Origin: an uncultured Phocaeicola sp.
GTDB lineage: Bacteria > Bacteroidota > Bacteroidia > Bacteroidales > Bacteroidaceae
Length of the DNA stretch: 33,246 nt
Direction of reading: 5' to 3'
Assembly: GCA_948956705.1 (NCBI GenBank)
Contig: CARCZS010000028.1
Coordinates: 1 to 33,246, forward strand
Shown one piece after another: positions 1 through 7,681 of the stretch. The translations under genes were made by a program, and so were the position numbers. The stretch's first letter is position 1. Every line of letters begins with the position of its first letter. The notes below the pieces were generated by a model that did no database searches, was not told the origin of the DNA, and saw only the letters and a program-made list of their open reading frames with translations.

Positions 1-58
1 AATACTTTGTGTATGAATTAGTTGGCTGATTTTGTAATATTTAATGAATGTCCCTAAG

Positions 59-89
59 AAAAGGATATGATAAAAATCATATCCTTTTT
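59..89. terminator. Bidirectional rho-independent terminator
   Basis: A perfect 9-bp stem (GGATATGAT at 63-71, ATCATATCC at 76-84) with an AAAA loop is flanked by A4 on the left and T5 on the right, so it can end transcripts from both sides. On the minus strand it would end the transcript of the small gene at 270-136. On the plus strand it would end a gene lying left of the window. Confidence 0.8.
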
Positions 90-135
90 CTTATATTATA
101 AAATTATAAACTTGTGTTCTTTATGGTAGAGCTCA

Positions 136-270
136 TCAGGCATTAGCCTGTTGGCTCATTAATTTCTGAAGCTTGTATTGCAAAGATTGGCAAGCAGCTC
201 CCTTTCTCATTGCTTTGTATCTTCTTAACTGATACTGCAACATCTCGATTGTGTCATTTGTTCTTTTCAT
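136..270 (-). CDS. Small basic protein, 44 aa, unknown function
   Basis: The ATG at 270-268 opens a 45-codon frame ending in TGA at 138-136. The product begins MKRTNDTIEMLQYQLRRYKA and ends KLQKLMSQQANA. It is rich in Lys, Arg, Gln and Leu, has one Cys, and has neither signal peptide nor membrane segment. Its spacing of Leu, Met and Tyr suggests one or two amphipathic helices. Support for a real gene: a TATCTTTG -7 box at 355-348, a leader with a perfect hairpin at 288-306, a purine-rich AAAAAAGATG stretch before the start, and a terminator at 59-89 beyond the stop. I do not recognise a characterised family. A small nucleic-acid- or protein-binding factor is possible, but this is inference from composition only. 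Confidence 0.6.
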   Translation of the reverse strand: MKRTNDTIEMLQYQLRRYKAMRKGAACQSLQYKLQKLMSQQANA

Positions 271-287
271 AATTACATCTTTTTTAT

Positions 288-306
288 GTTCTCCCGTTTG
301 GAGAAC
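288..306 (-). other. Leader hairpin of the 44-aa gene
   Basis: A perfect 7-bp inverted repeat (GTTCTCC at 288-294, GGAGAAC at 300-306) with a 5-nt loop lies 18 nt upstream of the start codon, inside the predicted 5' leader. No T-run follows it on the minus strand, so it is not a terminator. It could control translation or mRNA stability. Confidence 0.5.
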
Positions 307-347
307 TGGTTATTCCTAAAAACCTTTTGTTTTCTCTTTTACTACTG

Positions 348-388
348 CAAAGATAACACCAAAATTCCTATTTATGTTTTAAAACATA
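348..388 (-). promoter_or_regulatory. Promoter with 16-bp perfect palindrome
   Basis: Reading leftwards, TATCTTTG (355-348) matches the Bacteroidetes -7 consensus TAnnTTTG. In place of a good -33 element there is a perfect 16-bp palindrome, TATGTTTTAAAACATA, at 373-388. Its position over the -33 region suggests a dimeric regulator site for the small gene at 270-136. That role is inferred from position and symmetry only. Confidence 0.5.
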
Positions 389-560
389 GTATCAATCCGC
401 TTTATTTAACTTTTAATGTGTATTTTGTCTTATGGTTTAGTATACGTTAAGAAATACAACTGTAAAAATGTCACTTATAATCTGACAGGGAAATGTTCAT
501 TAACAAATGTGGCGGATCTCCTTAAATCATGTTAGAGAACATAATTTTCTTTTTGTCGAA

Positions 561-591
561 TTTGCAAATTTCAATAATGTTCGTACCTTTG
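561..591 (+). promoter_or_regulatory. Strong Bacteroidetes-type promoter
   Basis: TTTG at 561-564, a 19-nt spacer, then TACCTTTG at 584-591. This matches the TTTG-N19-TAnnTTTG consensus of Bacteroides vegetative promoters and is the best match to both elements in the window. Transcription should start near 597. Confidence 0.7.
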
Positions 592-596
592 CATTG

Positions 597-659
597 TGTT
601 TTTCATAGTATTAGATTTAAGGTTAACAAAGGTTGGAGCAAGGCGTTGCTCCTTTTTTT
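597..659 (+). ncRNA. Candidate ~63-nt sRNA or terminated leader
   Basis: The interval runs from the expected start of the promoter at 561-591 to a textbook terminator at 635-659. The terminator has a 7-bp GGAGCAA/TTGCTCC stem, a GGCG loop and seven T. No start codon followed by a useful frame lies between them. The product is therefore either a free-standing small RNA or a prematurely terminated leader of the asparaginase gene that begins 84 nt downstream. A weak second -7 candidate (TACATTCG, 706-713) could drive the asparaginase gene separately, which would favour the small-RNA reading. The exact 5' end is a prediction. Confidence 0.5.
635..659 (+). terminator. Rho-independent terminator
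   Basis: Perfect 7-bp stem (635-641 with 646-652), 4-nt loop and T7 at 653-659. It sits between a strong promoter and the asparaginase gene. Confidence 0.8.
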
Positions 660-742
660 ATGTCTATATCTCTGCATAAAGTTTCCTTTTTACAAATTGT
701 TTTGTTACATTCGCACCATACTATTGATATTAAACTACTATT

Positions 743-1729
743 ATGAAACACTTATTTATCACAATTCTGCTCTTATTACCATTGTGCCGCATGCTGGCAC
801 AGGAGAGAGAATACGTAATTGTTGTTCATGGAGGTGCCGGTGCTATGGAAAACCTCGAGGACGATAAGGAGAAATCAACCTTGTATTATGCGGCTTTAGA
901 TTCAGCTTTGAGCATTGGAAATGCTATACTGTCTGCCGGAGGCGAAGGGCCTGAAGCGGTAATGGCAGTTGTCAACTACTTTGAGAATAACCCCTTGTTC
1001 AATGCAGGTAAAGGGGCTACTTGTACCAGTGCCGGTACTTTTGAGCTGGATGCTTCTATTATGGAAGGTAAGGATTTGACAGCAGGAGCTGTCGCCGGGT
1101 TGAAAACGGTGAAGAATCCGATTAATGCAGCTTATGCGGTAAAAACTAAAACACCTCACGTGATGCTGGCAGGTGAGGGTGCTGACCGGTTTGCAAAGTC
1201 ACAAGGACTGGAAATTGTGGATAATATGTATTTTGCTACTCCTAAGACGTTGAAGTGGATAGAGGATTTGAAGAAGGAGAGCAAGAAGAATGGAACTGTG
1301 GGCTGTGTGGTACTGGACAAGCAAGGTAACCTGACAGCGGGAACAAGTACCGGTGGTATGTTCAAGAAGCAATGGGGCCGTGTGGGAGATTCTCCGGTGA
1401 TTGGTGCAGGTACTTATGCGGATAATGAAGGTTGTGCTGTGTCGTGCACCGGGCATGGGGAGTATTTTATCCGTCACGTCGTAGCTTATAATCTTTCTAC
1501 TCGTGTGAAGTTGCTGCATCAGCCTGTCGGGGAGGCTGCCGATTATATTATCCATCAGGAACTGAATACCAAGGAGGGAAATGGTGGATTGATTGCAGTG
1601 GACAAGAAAGGTAATTTTGCCATGCCGTTTAATAGCGGAGGCATGTTCCGTGGCTACTTGTATAAGGAAAAAGGAACAGGCAAAATTTCTAAAGCAGTGG
1701 GCATAGGGAAGAAGATGAAAACTTTATAA
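743..1729 (+). CDS. Isoaspartyl peptidase/L-asparaginase, secreted
   Basis: This 328-residue protein belongs to the plant-type asparaginase (Ntn-hydrolase) family. Members cut isoaspartyl dipeptides and asparagine after autoproteolysis into alpha and beta chains. Residues 1-20 form a signal peptide ending MLAQ, so the enzyme is probably periplasmic. The family's N-terminal VVHGGAGA motif is at about 27-34. The nucleophile is expected at Thr185 in NGTVGCVVLD, and the downstream TAGTSTGG and GAGTYADN motifs of the beta chain are present. Length is normal for the family plus a signal peptide. The start is chosen because it gives a complete signal peptide; an overlapping frame from 529 is a shadow. 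It is a single gene and is not part of the pectin locus by orientation. Confidence 0.92.
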   Translation: MKHLFITILLLLPLCRMLAQEREYVIVVHGGAGAMENLEDDKEKSTLYYAALDSALSIGNAILSAGGEGPEAVMAVVNYFENNPLFNAGKGATCTSAGTFELDASIMEGKDLTAGAVAGLKTVKNPINAAYAVKTKTPHVMLAGEGADRFAKSQGLEIVDNMYFATPKTLKWIEDLKKESKKNGTVGCVVLDKQGNLTAGTSTGGMFKKQWGRVGDSPVIGAGTYADNEGCAVSCTGHGEYFIRHVVAYNLSTRVKLLHQPVGEAADYIIHQELNTKEGNGGLIAVDKKGNFAMPFNSGGMFRGYLYKEKGTGKISKAVGIGKKMKTL

Positions 1730-1837
1730 TTTTAGTTCCTGTTTGAATTTTCCTCCCACCTGCAACAGAGTTTTGCAAAACTGCTACCACTACTACCATC
1801 CTCTTTCGTAAACACCCATGAACAGGGCGTTTCAAAG

Positions 1838-1881
1838 GTGGTGGTAGCAGCATGAAAAAACATCTGCTACCACCACTTTTT
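1838..1881 (+). terminator. Terminator with a competing upstream arm
   Basis: A perfect 13-bp stem (GTGGTGGTAGCAG at 1838-1850, CTGCTACCACCAC at 1864-1876) is followed by T5, about 110 nt after the asparaginase stop codon. A second copy of the right arm, CTGCTACCAC, lies upstream at 1781-1790. It could pair with the same central strand, giving two mutually exclusive hairpins. Confidence 0.65.
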
Positions 1882-2577
1882 ATCTGTTATCACTTCCCTT
1901 TCCTCTGATAGTTTGGGAATTCCTGTCACATTTTGTCTTAGCTTCGTTACCCCTTGGAATAGACACATCCGTTTGAAAGCTGTAGGCTGTATGTAACGAT
2001 ACGGACGGTTGGTATGCTTATCGGGAACCGGTACGGATGGCATCTCGACTATTCACTGACGGAAAAGTTTTGGAGCTGTAGAATGTTAGCGGGACTTTCA
2101 TCCGAAAAAGGCATCTGCAAAAGACTTTGGCATCCGATTCGTCCTTAAAGGATCTTATCCGTATCCCTAACCCTTTCCTGACGTATGGTTAAGGCTTTTC
2201 TTCCTGCCTGTTTTATCTCCGCAAGCCTTTGGAGTTAACTCCATAGCCTTGGGAGATAACTCCAAAGGCTATGGAGATAGAACATATCCGTATAAAAAGG
2301 CTTAACCTGGAGAAAGAAAAGGCTTATGCTATAGGGTAGGGAGTGATATACATTCAATTGAGGCTTGACTACTCCTACAGTCATGATGTTTGAAGCGATG
2401 CTGGATATCCTGCCGGTTCGCTGATGCGGCTGTAACCGGAATATAATATGCGGCAGGCTGGTAATGATCAGACATTTAGGGAACGTTTGGATACTATCCG
2501 TAAATACGCCGTTTTGCTATAAAATGCTGTCTCGCTGCGGCTTGATCGGTTGCAGGTGCACTCACTGAGCATGAGGT
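1882..2577. other. Intergenic stretch without an intact gene
   Basis: About 700 bases contain no frame with credible length and start. Short runs look protein-like but are broken by stops and frame changes. One example is ASAKDFGIRFV at 2111-2143; another is a run around 1992-2030 (CNDTDGWYAYREPVR). They may be remnants of a decayed surface-protein gene, but the family is not identifiable. A cluster of palindromic repeats lies at 2224-2276. Confidence 0.3.
2224..2276. repeat. Nested palindromic repeat cluster
   Basis: Three inverted repeats interlock here: a 14-bp pair (2224-2237 with 2257-2270), a 12-bp pair CTCCATAGCCTT/AAGGCTATGGAG (2239-2250 with 2265-2276), and a 12-bp palindrome GGAGTTAACTCC (2231-2242). 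The block also reads as two degenerate direct copies of a unit of about 23 bp (CCTTTGGAGTTAACTCC and CCTTGGGAGATAACTCC). This resembles an intergenic palindromic (REP-like) repeat. Confidence 0.6.
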
Positions 2578-2637
2578 AAAAAACATTGGCGGAATTAATT
2601 CAGTCTTTCAAATACAGTCTGGATTAACTCCGCCAAT
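2578..2637 (-). terminator. Terminator of the seven-gene operon
   Basis: A 19-bp inverted repeat with two imperfect positions (2619-2637 with 2585-2603) begins 21 nt after the GH106 stop codon. Within seven nucleotides its minus-strand transcript runs into six U (A6 at 2578-2583 on the plus strand). It ends the operon that starts at 14016. Confidence 0.75.
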
Positions 2638-2658
2638 AGGCTGCCACTATCGGATATC

Positions 2659-5421
2659 TTATTTATAAGTAACCGGTATCAACCTTACACTACCATTCAA
2701 TCCCGATGGCAATGGTTGCCAATCAGTATAAGGTACCGGTTTGTATTGCAGATTCACCACATTGATTTCATTGAAGATACGCCATTTCTCACCCCGACGA
2801 TCCATATCCGCAATGCGGTTGGCAGGCAGATTGGTCACTTCTATTTCTATCTTGTTATCTCCCGGTTTCAGCCATTTGCCTACTTTCAACTGATAAGGTA
2901 CGGCCCATGCCGTTCCGGCATCTTGTCCGTTGATGCGCACACGGGCACTTTCCCGCACATCGCCCAAATCCAGTATCCAGTCATCGGCGGGAATATGGGG
3001 AACAGTGATGATATTGGTATATACTCCCGCCGCCATGGTAATCGGAGCGTTGGGGTGAGCAATTTCAGTCCACGAAGACGGAGTGTCGATATCAAATGTA
3101 CCTTCTATCCGGGGAGTGCTTTTTGTAAAATGAAGTTTCCAGCCGTGATCAAGGCTGAGGCTGACAGGTTGTTCTTGAACGTATTTCCATTCGGCAACGT
3201 CTGTCAGGGCATGGTTGAAAGTTTGCAGGATCACGCTTTCGCCGGAATGCAGTTGGAGGTGTACTTGGGTTTTGCCTTCTTGCTTGCGGGTTTGTGCTTT
3301 CCCTTTTTCTCCCGTCATCGGATTGAACAGCATGACACTTTCTGCGGGAACGGCTAAGGTTATCCAGTCGTTTACTCCTTTTTCCTGCAATGAGGAGATG
3401 AAATAATGATGTCCATCGGCATGGGAGCGGCGGATACATTGTAAGCCATACCGCGTTTTCATCTCTTCGGGAACAACACCGCTTTTTTCCAAGGCAGATT
3501 GATAGTTGTTTCCTGTAATGATGATCCCTTTTTGATAAGGAGTTGCCACCGTCTCATCGAAAGAAGCAATTTCCGGAAGTTGCTTTTGTAATTGCGCAAA
3601 GCCTTTCCGGCGTGCTTCCAGTTTTCCATAACCGGGTACATCCTGCGGATAGTTTTCGGTAAAGATGATAGTAGCTCCGGCTTGTGCCAGCTTTAGTAAA
3701 TGGCCGAGTACCTCGGACGGCATTAGTTTTACAGCAGGAATGATGATGGCCTTATAGGAAGTTCCTCCTTTGGTCAGTAATTTGCCATTTACGCAACGGG
3801 TGCTTTTCACAAAGTTGTCAGAGATATAATCCATGTCATAGCCGCAATTGCTGATGGTATGAACGGTCTCTATAAACTTGGGAGCACGTTTTGCCATATC
3901 ATGGATGCTGAACAGCAAAAGACGGCCCGGCTGTTCCTGCCACATATCATATACAGGCAGATAAACAAGAAAATCATTGTCCGGTTTTCCCATTTGCAGG
4001 AAAGACTGGCAACGGGTGATATATTCAAAGAAAGCAGGAGCATCCTGCCAAATGTTATTGGTAGGAGACATGTCAATAGAGGCATAGAACTTCCATCCCG
4101 GCCATTTGGCTTCTTTGGGACTGTAGGGAGTTCCGTGGAAAAACATGTGGTTTACACCTGATACGAACATCAAATCCATATCCGGTTTGCACTGGGAAAG
4201 TGAGGTACGGAAATGTTCTGTCAGCCAGGTGAATGTTTCGGATGAGGTGTAAGGCTTTCCGGCGATATGGGCAGCGGAAGAGGCATACTTCAGCATGGAA
4301 AGGTCGGAGTCATTCTTACGTGTCAGGGAATCTTGACGCAATCCTTTAATATGGAATTGCGACAGGCCGAACCCTTCGCATTCGGGAATATCCACGGAGG
4401 CATAGGTATCTATCAGATTGGCAGGGGAACCATGTGCCTGGTTACGGGTGATGCTGCCGTGACCGTGTGCCCAGTTAGTCCATTGGGTACTGAAATTCTC
4501 AATCAATAAATCGGAGATGGTTTCGCGATAGTCACTGACTATGCGGGCGGTGGTTTCATTACGGTCCTGAGCTATAAATTCAGGGAAGTGTTCTTCCAGT
4601 TTATAGCCGCGACGGCGGGCGAATTGTTCCAGAAAATCAGGAGTCCAGTCAGCACCATATACTTCGTAAGAGTCATTGAAAAAAGTATGTGGAAAATTGG
4701 TCTTGTTTTCTTTAAAGGCTTTGTCAAAGTTGGCAAAATAGCGTTTTACGGCTCCTTTATCCAAGTGGTTCATCACATAGCCTTCTCCACCGGGAGCAGC
4801 ACGTTTCACTTTTTGGAAAGTCTTGCCTATATATAAGGTGATGATATTCCAATGTCCTGCCGGAGCTTTCCATTGTAATTGTCCGTTCTTCGCTTTGGAA
4901 GTGAGGTTAAGACATTGCTTATTGTCCGCATTATAGGCCATAACCCGGCTTAAAGTGGCTACAGGGCGTTGTTTTTCTTCTTCTACTTTCAAATCTAGCG
5001 TAATTTCTTTTCCACCCTTTACTTGATAGGATTGAAAAATAGCTTTGGTAGCAGCATCTGTCATACTCACGTGAGGACCGCCGAAGGGCCATCCGGTACC
5101 GGTGTTCATATCTACTTCAATACCGATACGTTTTCCTTCAGCTTCAGTATGTTGCAACATATTCATCCATTGCGGGCTGAGGAAAGGAAGGTTATTCTTA
5201 TCGTTGCCTTGAACACCATAAATAGGAGTGATTTCAACACCTCCCAGTCCGGCTTTGGCATATTCTTCCAGATTGTAGGTCAGATTGGTTGCATCGACAG
5301 CACTTCCCAGCCACCACCAGCGGGTGGCGGGGCGAGCTTCGGGTCGCACTGCCGGCCATTCTTGTGCGTAAAGGCAGCTTCCGGCCAGCAACAGGCTGAA
5401 AAATAAATATTTTCTCTTCAT
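2659..5421 (-). CDS. GH106 alpha-L-rhamnosidase
   Basis: A 920-residue secreted glycoside hydrolase of family GH106, which removes alpha-L-rhamnose from pectic rhamnogalacturonan fragments. Residues 1-20 form a signal peptide ending LYAQ. The barrel region opens with the typical PATRWWWLGSAVD stretch (about 31-43), then GGVEITPIYGV. Carboxylates typical of the active site appear in FFNDSYEVYGADW (E253) and YTSSETFTWL (E395); which act as acid and base is not assigned here. The last 200 residues form a beta-sandwich of the GH2 sugar-binding type (DVRESARVRINGQDAGTAW). The frame stays open 31 codons upstream, but that extension runs into the previous gene. The ATG at 5421 gives a clean signal peptide and a 16-nt gap to GH28. 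Last gene of the operon. Confidence 0.9.
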   Translation of the reverse strand: MKRKYLFFSLLLAGSCLYAQEWPAVRPEARPATRWWWLGSAVDATNLTYNLEEYAKAGLGGVEITPIYGVQGNDKNNLPFLSPQWMNMLQHTEAEGKRIGIEVDMNTGTGWPFGGPHVSMTDAATKAIFQSYQVKGGKEITLDLKVEEEKQRPVATLSRVMAYNADNKQCLNLTSKAKNGQLQWKAPAGHWNIITLYIGKTFQKVKRAAPGGEGYVMNHLDKGAVKRYFANFDKAFKENKTNFPHTFFNDSYEVYGADWTPDFLEQFARRRGYKLEEHFPEFIAQDRNETTARIVSDYRETISDLLIENFSTQWTNWAHGHGSITRNQAHGSPANLIDTYASVDIPECEGFGLSQFHIKGLRQDSLTRKNDSDLSMLKYASSAAHIAGKPYTSSETFTWLTEHFRTSLSQCKPDMDLMFVSGVNHMFFHGTPYSPKEAKWPGWKFYASIDMSPTNNIWQDAPAFFEYITRCQSFLQMGKPDNDFLVYLPVYDMWQEQPGRLLLFSIHDMAKRAPKFIETVHTISNCGYDMDYISDNFVKSTRCVNGKLLTKGGTSYKAIIIPAVKLMPSEVLGHLLKLAQAGATIIFTENYPQDVPGYGKLEARRKGFAQLQKQLPEIASFDETVATPYQKGIIITGNNYQSALEKSGVVPEEMKTRYGLQCIRRSHADGHHYFISSLQEKGVNDWITLAVPAESVMLFNPMTGEKGKAQTRKQEGKTQVHLQLHSGESVILQTFNHALTDVAEWKYVQEQPVSLSLDHGWKLHFTKSTPRIEGTFDIDTPSSWTEIAHPNAPITMAAGVYTNIITVPHIPADDWILDLGDVRESARVRINGQDAGTAWAVPYQLKVGKWLKPGDNKIEIEVTNLPANRIADMDRRGEKWRIFNEINVVNLQYKPVPYTDWQPLPSGLNGSVRLIPVTYK

Positions 5422-5437
5422 TCTATTTTGTTTTTTA

Positions 5438-6862
5438 TTAGTTGGCTGTATTGAACTCTTTTCCATCCACTGTGATGTTCCTGTATCTGATATCACTGGC
5501 ATCATCCGTGACAAACAAGGGACGTCCGTCCGCTTTCTCGTAATGGAAATTTACATTGTCCAAGGTGATGTTGCGTGCGTGGCGGATGTAGAAACCTTTG
5601 GCGGGAATCGTTCCGAACATCCACGGTTCAGGATATACTTTCTCTTGTTCGGGAGGAGTCAGAAGTCCGTCGGCTTCTGTATATCCTCCTTGGTGATAGA
5701 TATGAATATCGCTCAGTGTCACATCTTCAATAAGGGCTCCCGGTATTCCGCTGATAATGGAGGAGTAGCGCGAGTCGGCATTAAATACATTGACGTGGCT
5801 GATGAGGATGCGTTTCATTGTGCCCACGGGTGTTCCTTGCGGGCTGCGCATCCGGGCTCCTAACCGCAGGAAGATGGGGGCGTTGACAATATCGCGCATC
5901 GTGATGTTACTGATGACGATATCTTCCAGTTTGCCACCGTCCACTGTTTCCAGGGCAAGTCCGCGACAACGCTCGAAGATGCAGTTGGTGATGGCTATGT
6001 TTTTGAAACCGCCGCTGGATTCCGTTCCTAATTTAATGCGTCCCGTTACAAATCCGTGATCCGGCGCTTGGGGCTCGTCCCTTTGCCAAGTGCAATCCAA
6101 TACACTGCCACGGTCGTATCCGCTGACAAAACAATCGGAGATGGTTACATTTTCCGTATCCTTGAAATAGCCTAATCCGTAGGACGCTTTAAGCACGATA
6201 GCGTCATCCCAGGGAGCGTTGACGGTGCAATGACTGATGCGGACATTTTTGCAGCAGTCTATGTCAAAACCGTCCCGGTTGGTATCTACTTTCACGTTCA
6301 GAATGCTCAGATTGTCTACTCCTGTAGCCAGCAGGCCGAAATGACCGCAATGCAACAAAGAGAAGTCTTTCAATGTCACGTTCTTGCAGAGTTTCAAGCT
6401 GATGGCTTTATTGCCTACACCGGGCAGGCGGCTTTCCTCACGGGTGAGTCCTTTGCCATAAATCAGTCCCGGTCCGCTGATGGTGATGTCTTCCAGACCG
6501 ATTCCCCAAATAAGTGAGTTCTTCCAATGACTGTGTCCGAAATCCTGGAATTGGGTGTGTTCATTTGGTTCTGCCGGGTCATAGCCTTCCGTTGCTGATG
6601 GAAAGGCGCCGACAATCCGTGCTCCTTGTTCTATATACAGATGTATATGGCTGGCCAAACGTATGGAATAGCAGGCGTATTCTCCCGCAGGGAAATAAAC
6701 GGTTCCTCCCCCCTGGGAGGCAGCTTCCTCAATGGCCCGGTTTATGGCGGGGCTATCAATGGTAGTACCGTCGGCTTTCGCTCCGTAATCTTTTACATTA
6801 TAGATCTTTGCCTGTGCTGTCCATGTGCTGAGGCATAAAAGGAAGAGTATGAGTTGTTTCAT
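5438..6862 (-). CDS. GH28 polygalacturonase-family hydrolase
   Basis: A 474-residue secreted right-handed beta-helix enzyme of family GH28, which hydrolyses galacturonosyl bonds in pectin. A signal peptide covers residues 1-18 (TAQA), followed by the N-terminal YNVKDYGAKADG motif. Catalytic-site motifs: NRDGFDID (195-202), APWDDAI (DD 219-220) and GRIK (274-277). The usual GHG motif is not evident; GYDRGSV stands near its place. This is a deviation seen among Bacteroides GH28 proteins that may act on substrates other than plain homogalacturonan. In this locus RG-I backbone or its ends are the likely target, by inference. It starts 15 nt after the CBM9-like gene and ends 16 nt before GH106. 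Confidence 0.88.
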   Translation of the reverse strand: MKQLILFLLCLSTWTAQAKIYNVKDYGAKADGTTIDSPAINRAIEEAASQGGGTVYFPAGEYACYSIRLASHIHLYIEQGARIVGAFPSATEGYDPAEPNEHTQFQDFGHSHWKNSLIWGIGLEDITISGPGLIYGKGLTREESRLPGVGNKAISLKLCKNVTLKDFSLLHCGHFGLLATGVDNLSILNVKVDTNRDGFDIDCCKNVRISHCTVNAPWDDAIVLKASYGLGYFKDTENVTISDCFVSGYDRGSVLDCTWQRDEPQAPDHGFVTGRIKLGTESSGGFKNIAITNCIFERCRGLALETVDGGKLEDIVISNITMRDIVNAPIFLRLGARMRSPQGTPVGTMKRILISHVNVFNADSRYSSIISGIPGALIEDVTLSDIHIYHQGGYTEADGLLTPPEQEKVYPEPWMFGTIPAKGFYIRHARNITLDNVNFHYEKADGRPLFVTDDASDIRYRNITVDGKEFNTAN

Positions 6863-6877
6863 GGTCTGTCTTTGCTT

Positions 6878-7681
6878 TTACTGAATGGGCATTAGTTTGA
6901 ATTTGCGTAAATAAGATGCATTGCCATACATGGTATGCTCATCGGATAAATTCCAGAATCCGTCTTTAGAGGCAGGGTGGGCATCCCAGTCAATCACCGC
7001 CCAGCATAGTCCGATTTCATTTCCTTCCTTTAATAAAGTAGGGCGAGATAGTTCGGGACCGTCGGCATCCGCATGGTCAAAGGGGGTGATATAGAATTCC
7101 AATACCAGCTTACCCGCTTCTCCCTCCTTGAAAGAGTACTGATAGGCATAATCAGCGTATGGCTTTTGTTTCAGCCATACCTGAGGACCCCATAACATAC
7201 ACCAGTCATTGCCGTGAGCCGGGGTGAAGATGTGATAGTTCTGGGCATGGCATCCGTGAAATTTGAACCAGGCTTGCCACACATCTTTGGGAGCTGTGGG
7301 ATGAAAACGGTCGATGAACGGCCCCCCTGAACAATCGCCATCCACCACTACTTCAAAAATATCCGTGTTCAAGGAGTTCTCACTGAACCGCCAATAATTA
7401 TCGTATGCTTCATATAGAAAATACAACTTCTGAGTTTCTGCACACCAACCTACTTTGACACTGACTTTCAATGTGGTAGTGTCCGGCTGTGCATGTTTTC
7501 CCTCGTCTTCCTTTAAAGCTGCTTCCGTTATCTTATAATCAGCCGGAACGCAATCCCAGTCGTGGGTATTGCCATCTATGGCAGGAACCTTATCTGCCGG
7601 AAATTGGTACACCTTGAATTCCTGTGCCTGGGCAGACAGGCATAGGAAAAGGAAGAACAGGTATGGATACAATCGTTTCAT
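6878..7681 (-). CDS. Secreted CBM9/DOMON-like carbohydrate-binding protein
   Basis: 267 residues with a signal peptide (1-19, ending SAQA) followed by one domain that fills the protein. The pattern AIDGNTHDWDCVPADYKI, then VKVGWCAETQKLYFLYEAYD, then DIFEVVVDGDCSGG is typical of the CBM9-like beta-sandwich of Bacteroides polysaccharide loci. No catalytic motif is visible. It is likely a periplasmic or surface glycan-binding accessory, though some such domains have no tested ligand. Its ATG overlaps the stop of the upstream gene as ATGA (7681-7678), which implies translational coupling with the DUF4450-like protein and perhaps a joint function. Confidence 0.75.
   Translation of the reverse strand: MKRLYPYLFFLFLCLSAQAQEFKVYQFPADKVPAIDGNTHDWDCVPADYKITEAALKEDEGKHAQPDTTTLKVSVKVGWCAETQKLYFLYEAYDNYWRFSENSLNTDIFEVVVDGDCSGGPFIDRFHPTAPKDVWQAWFKFHGCHAQNYHIFTPAHGNDWCMLWGPQVWLKQKPYADYAYQYSFKEGEAGKLVLEFYITPFDHADADGPELSRPTLLKEGNEIGLCWAVIDWDAHPASKDGFWNLSDEHTMYGNASYLRKFKLMPIQ

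Noticed and set aside
529..867. 112-residue plus-strand frame overlapping the asparaginase start
   Set aside because: It crosses the promoter, the terminator and the asparaginase signal peptide in another frame, has low-complexity hydrophobic content and no start signals.
2380..2530. Short frame with a helical look near 2450-2521
   Set aside because: Only about 25 codons, without promoter or ribosome-binding signal and with stops just upstream. Too little to call a gene.
5422..5514. Longer start of the GH106 gene giving 951 residues
   Set aside because: The extra 31 residues lie inside the GH28 coding region and place a polar stretch before a clean signal peptide. The ATG at 5421 fits the operon spacing.
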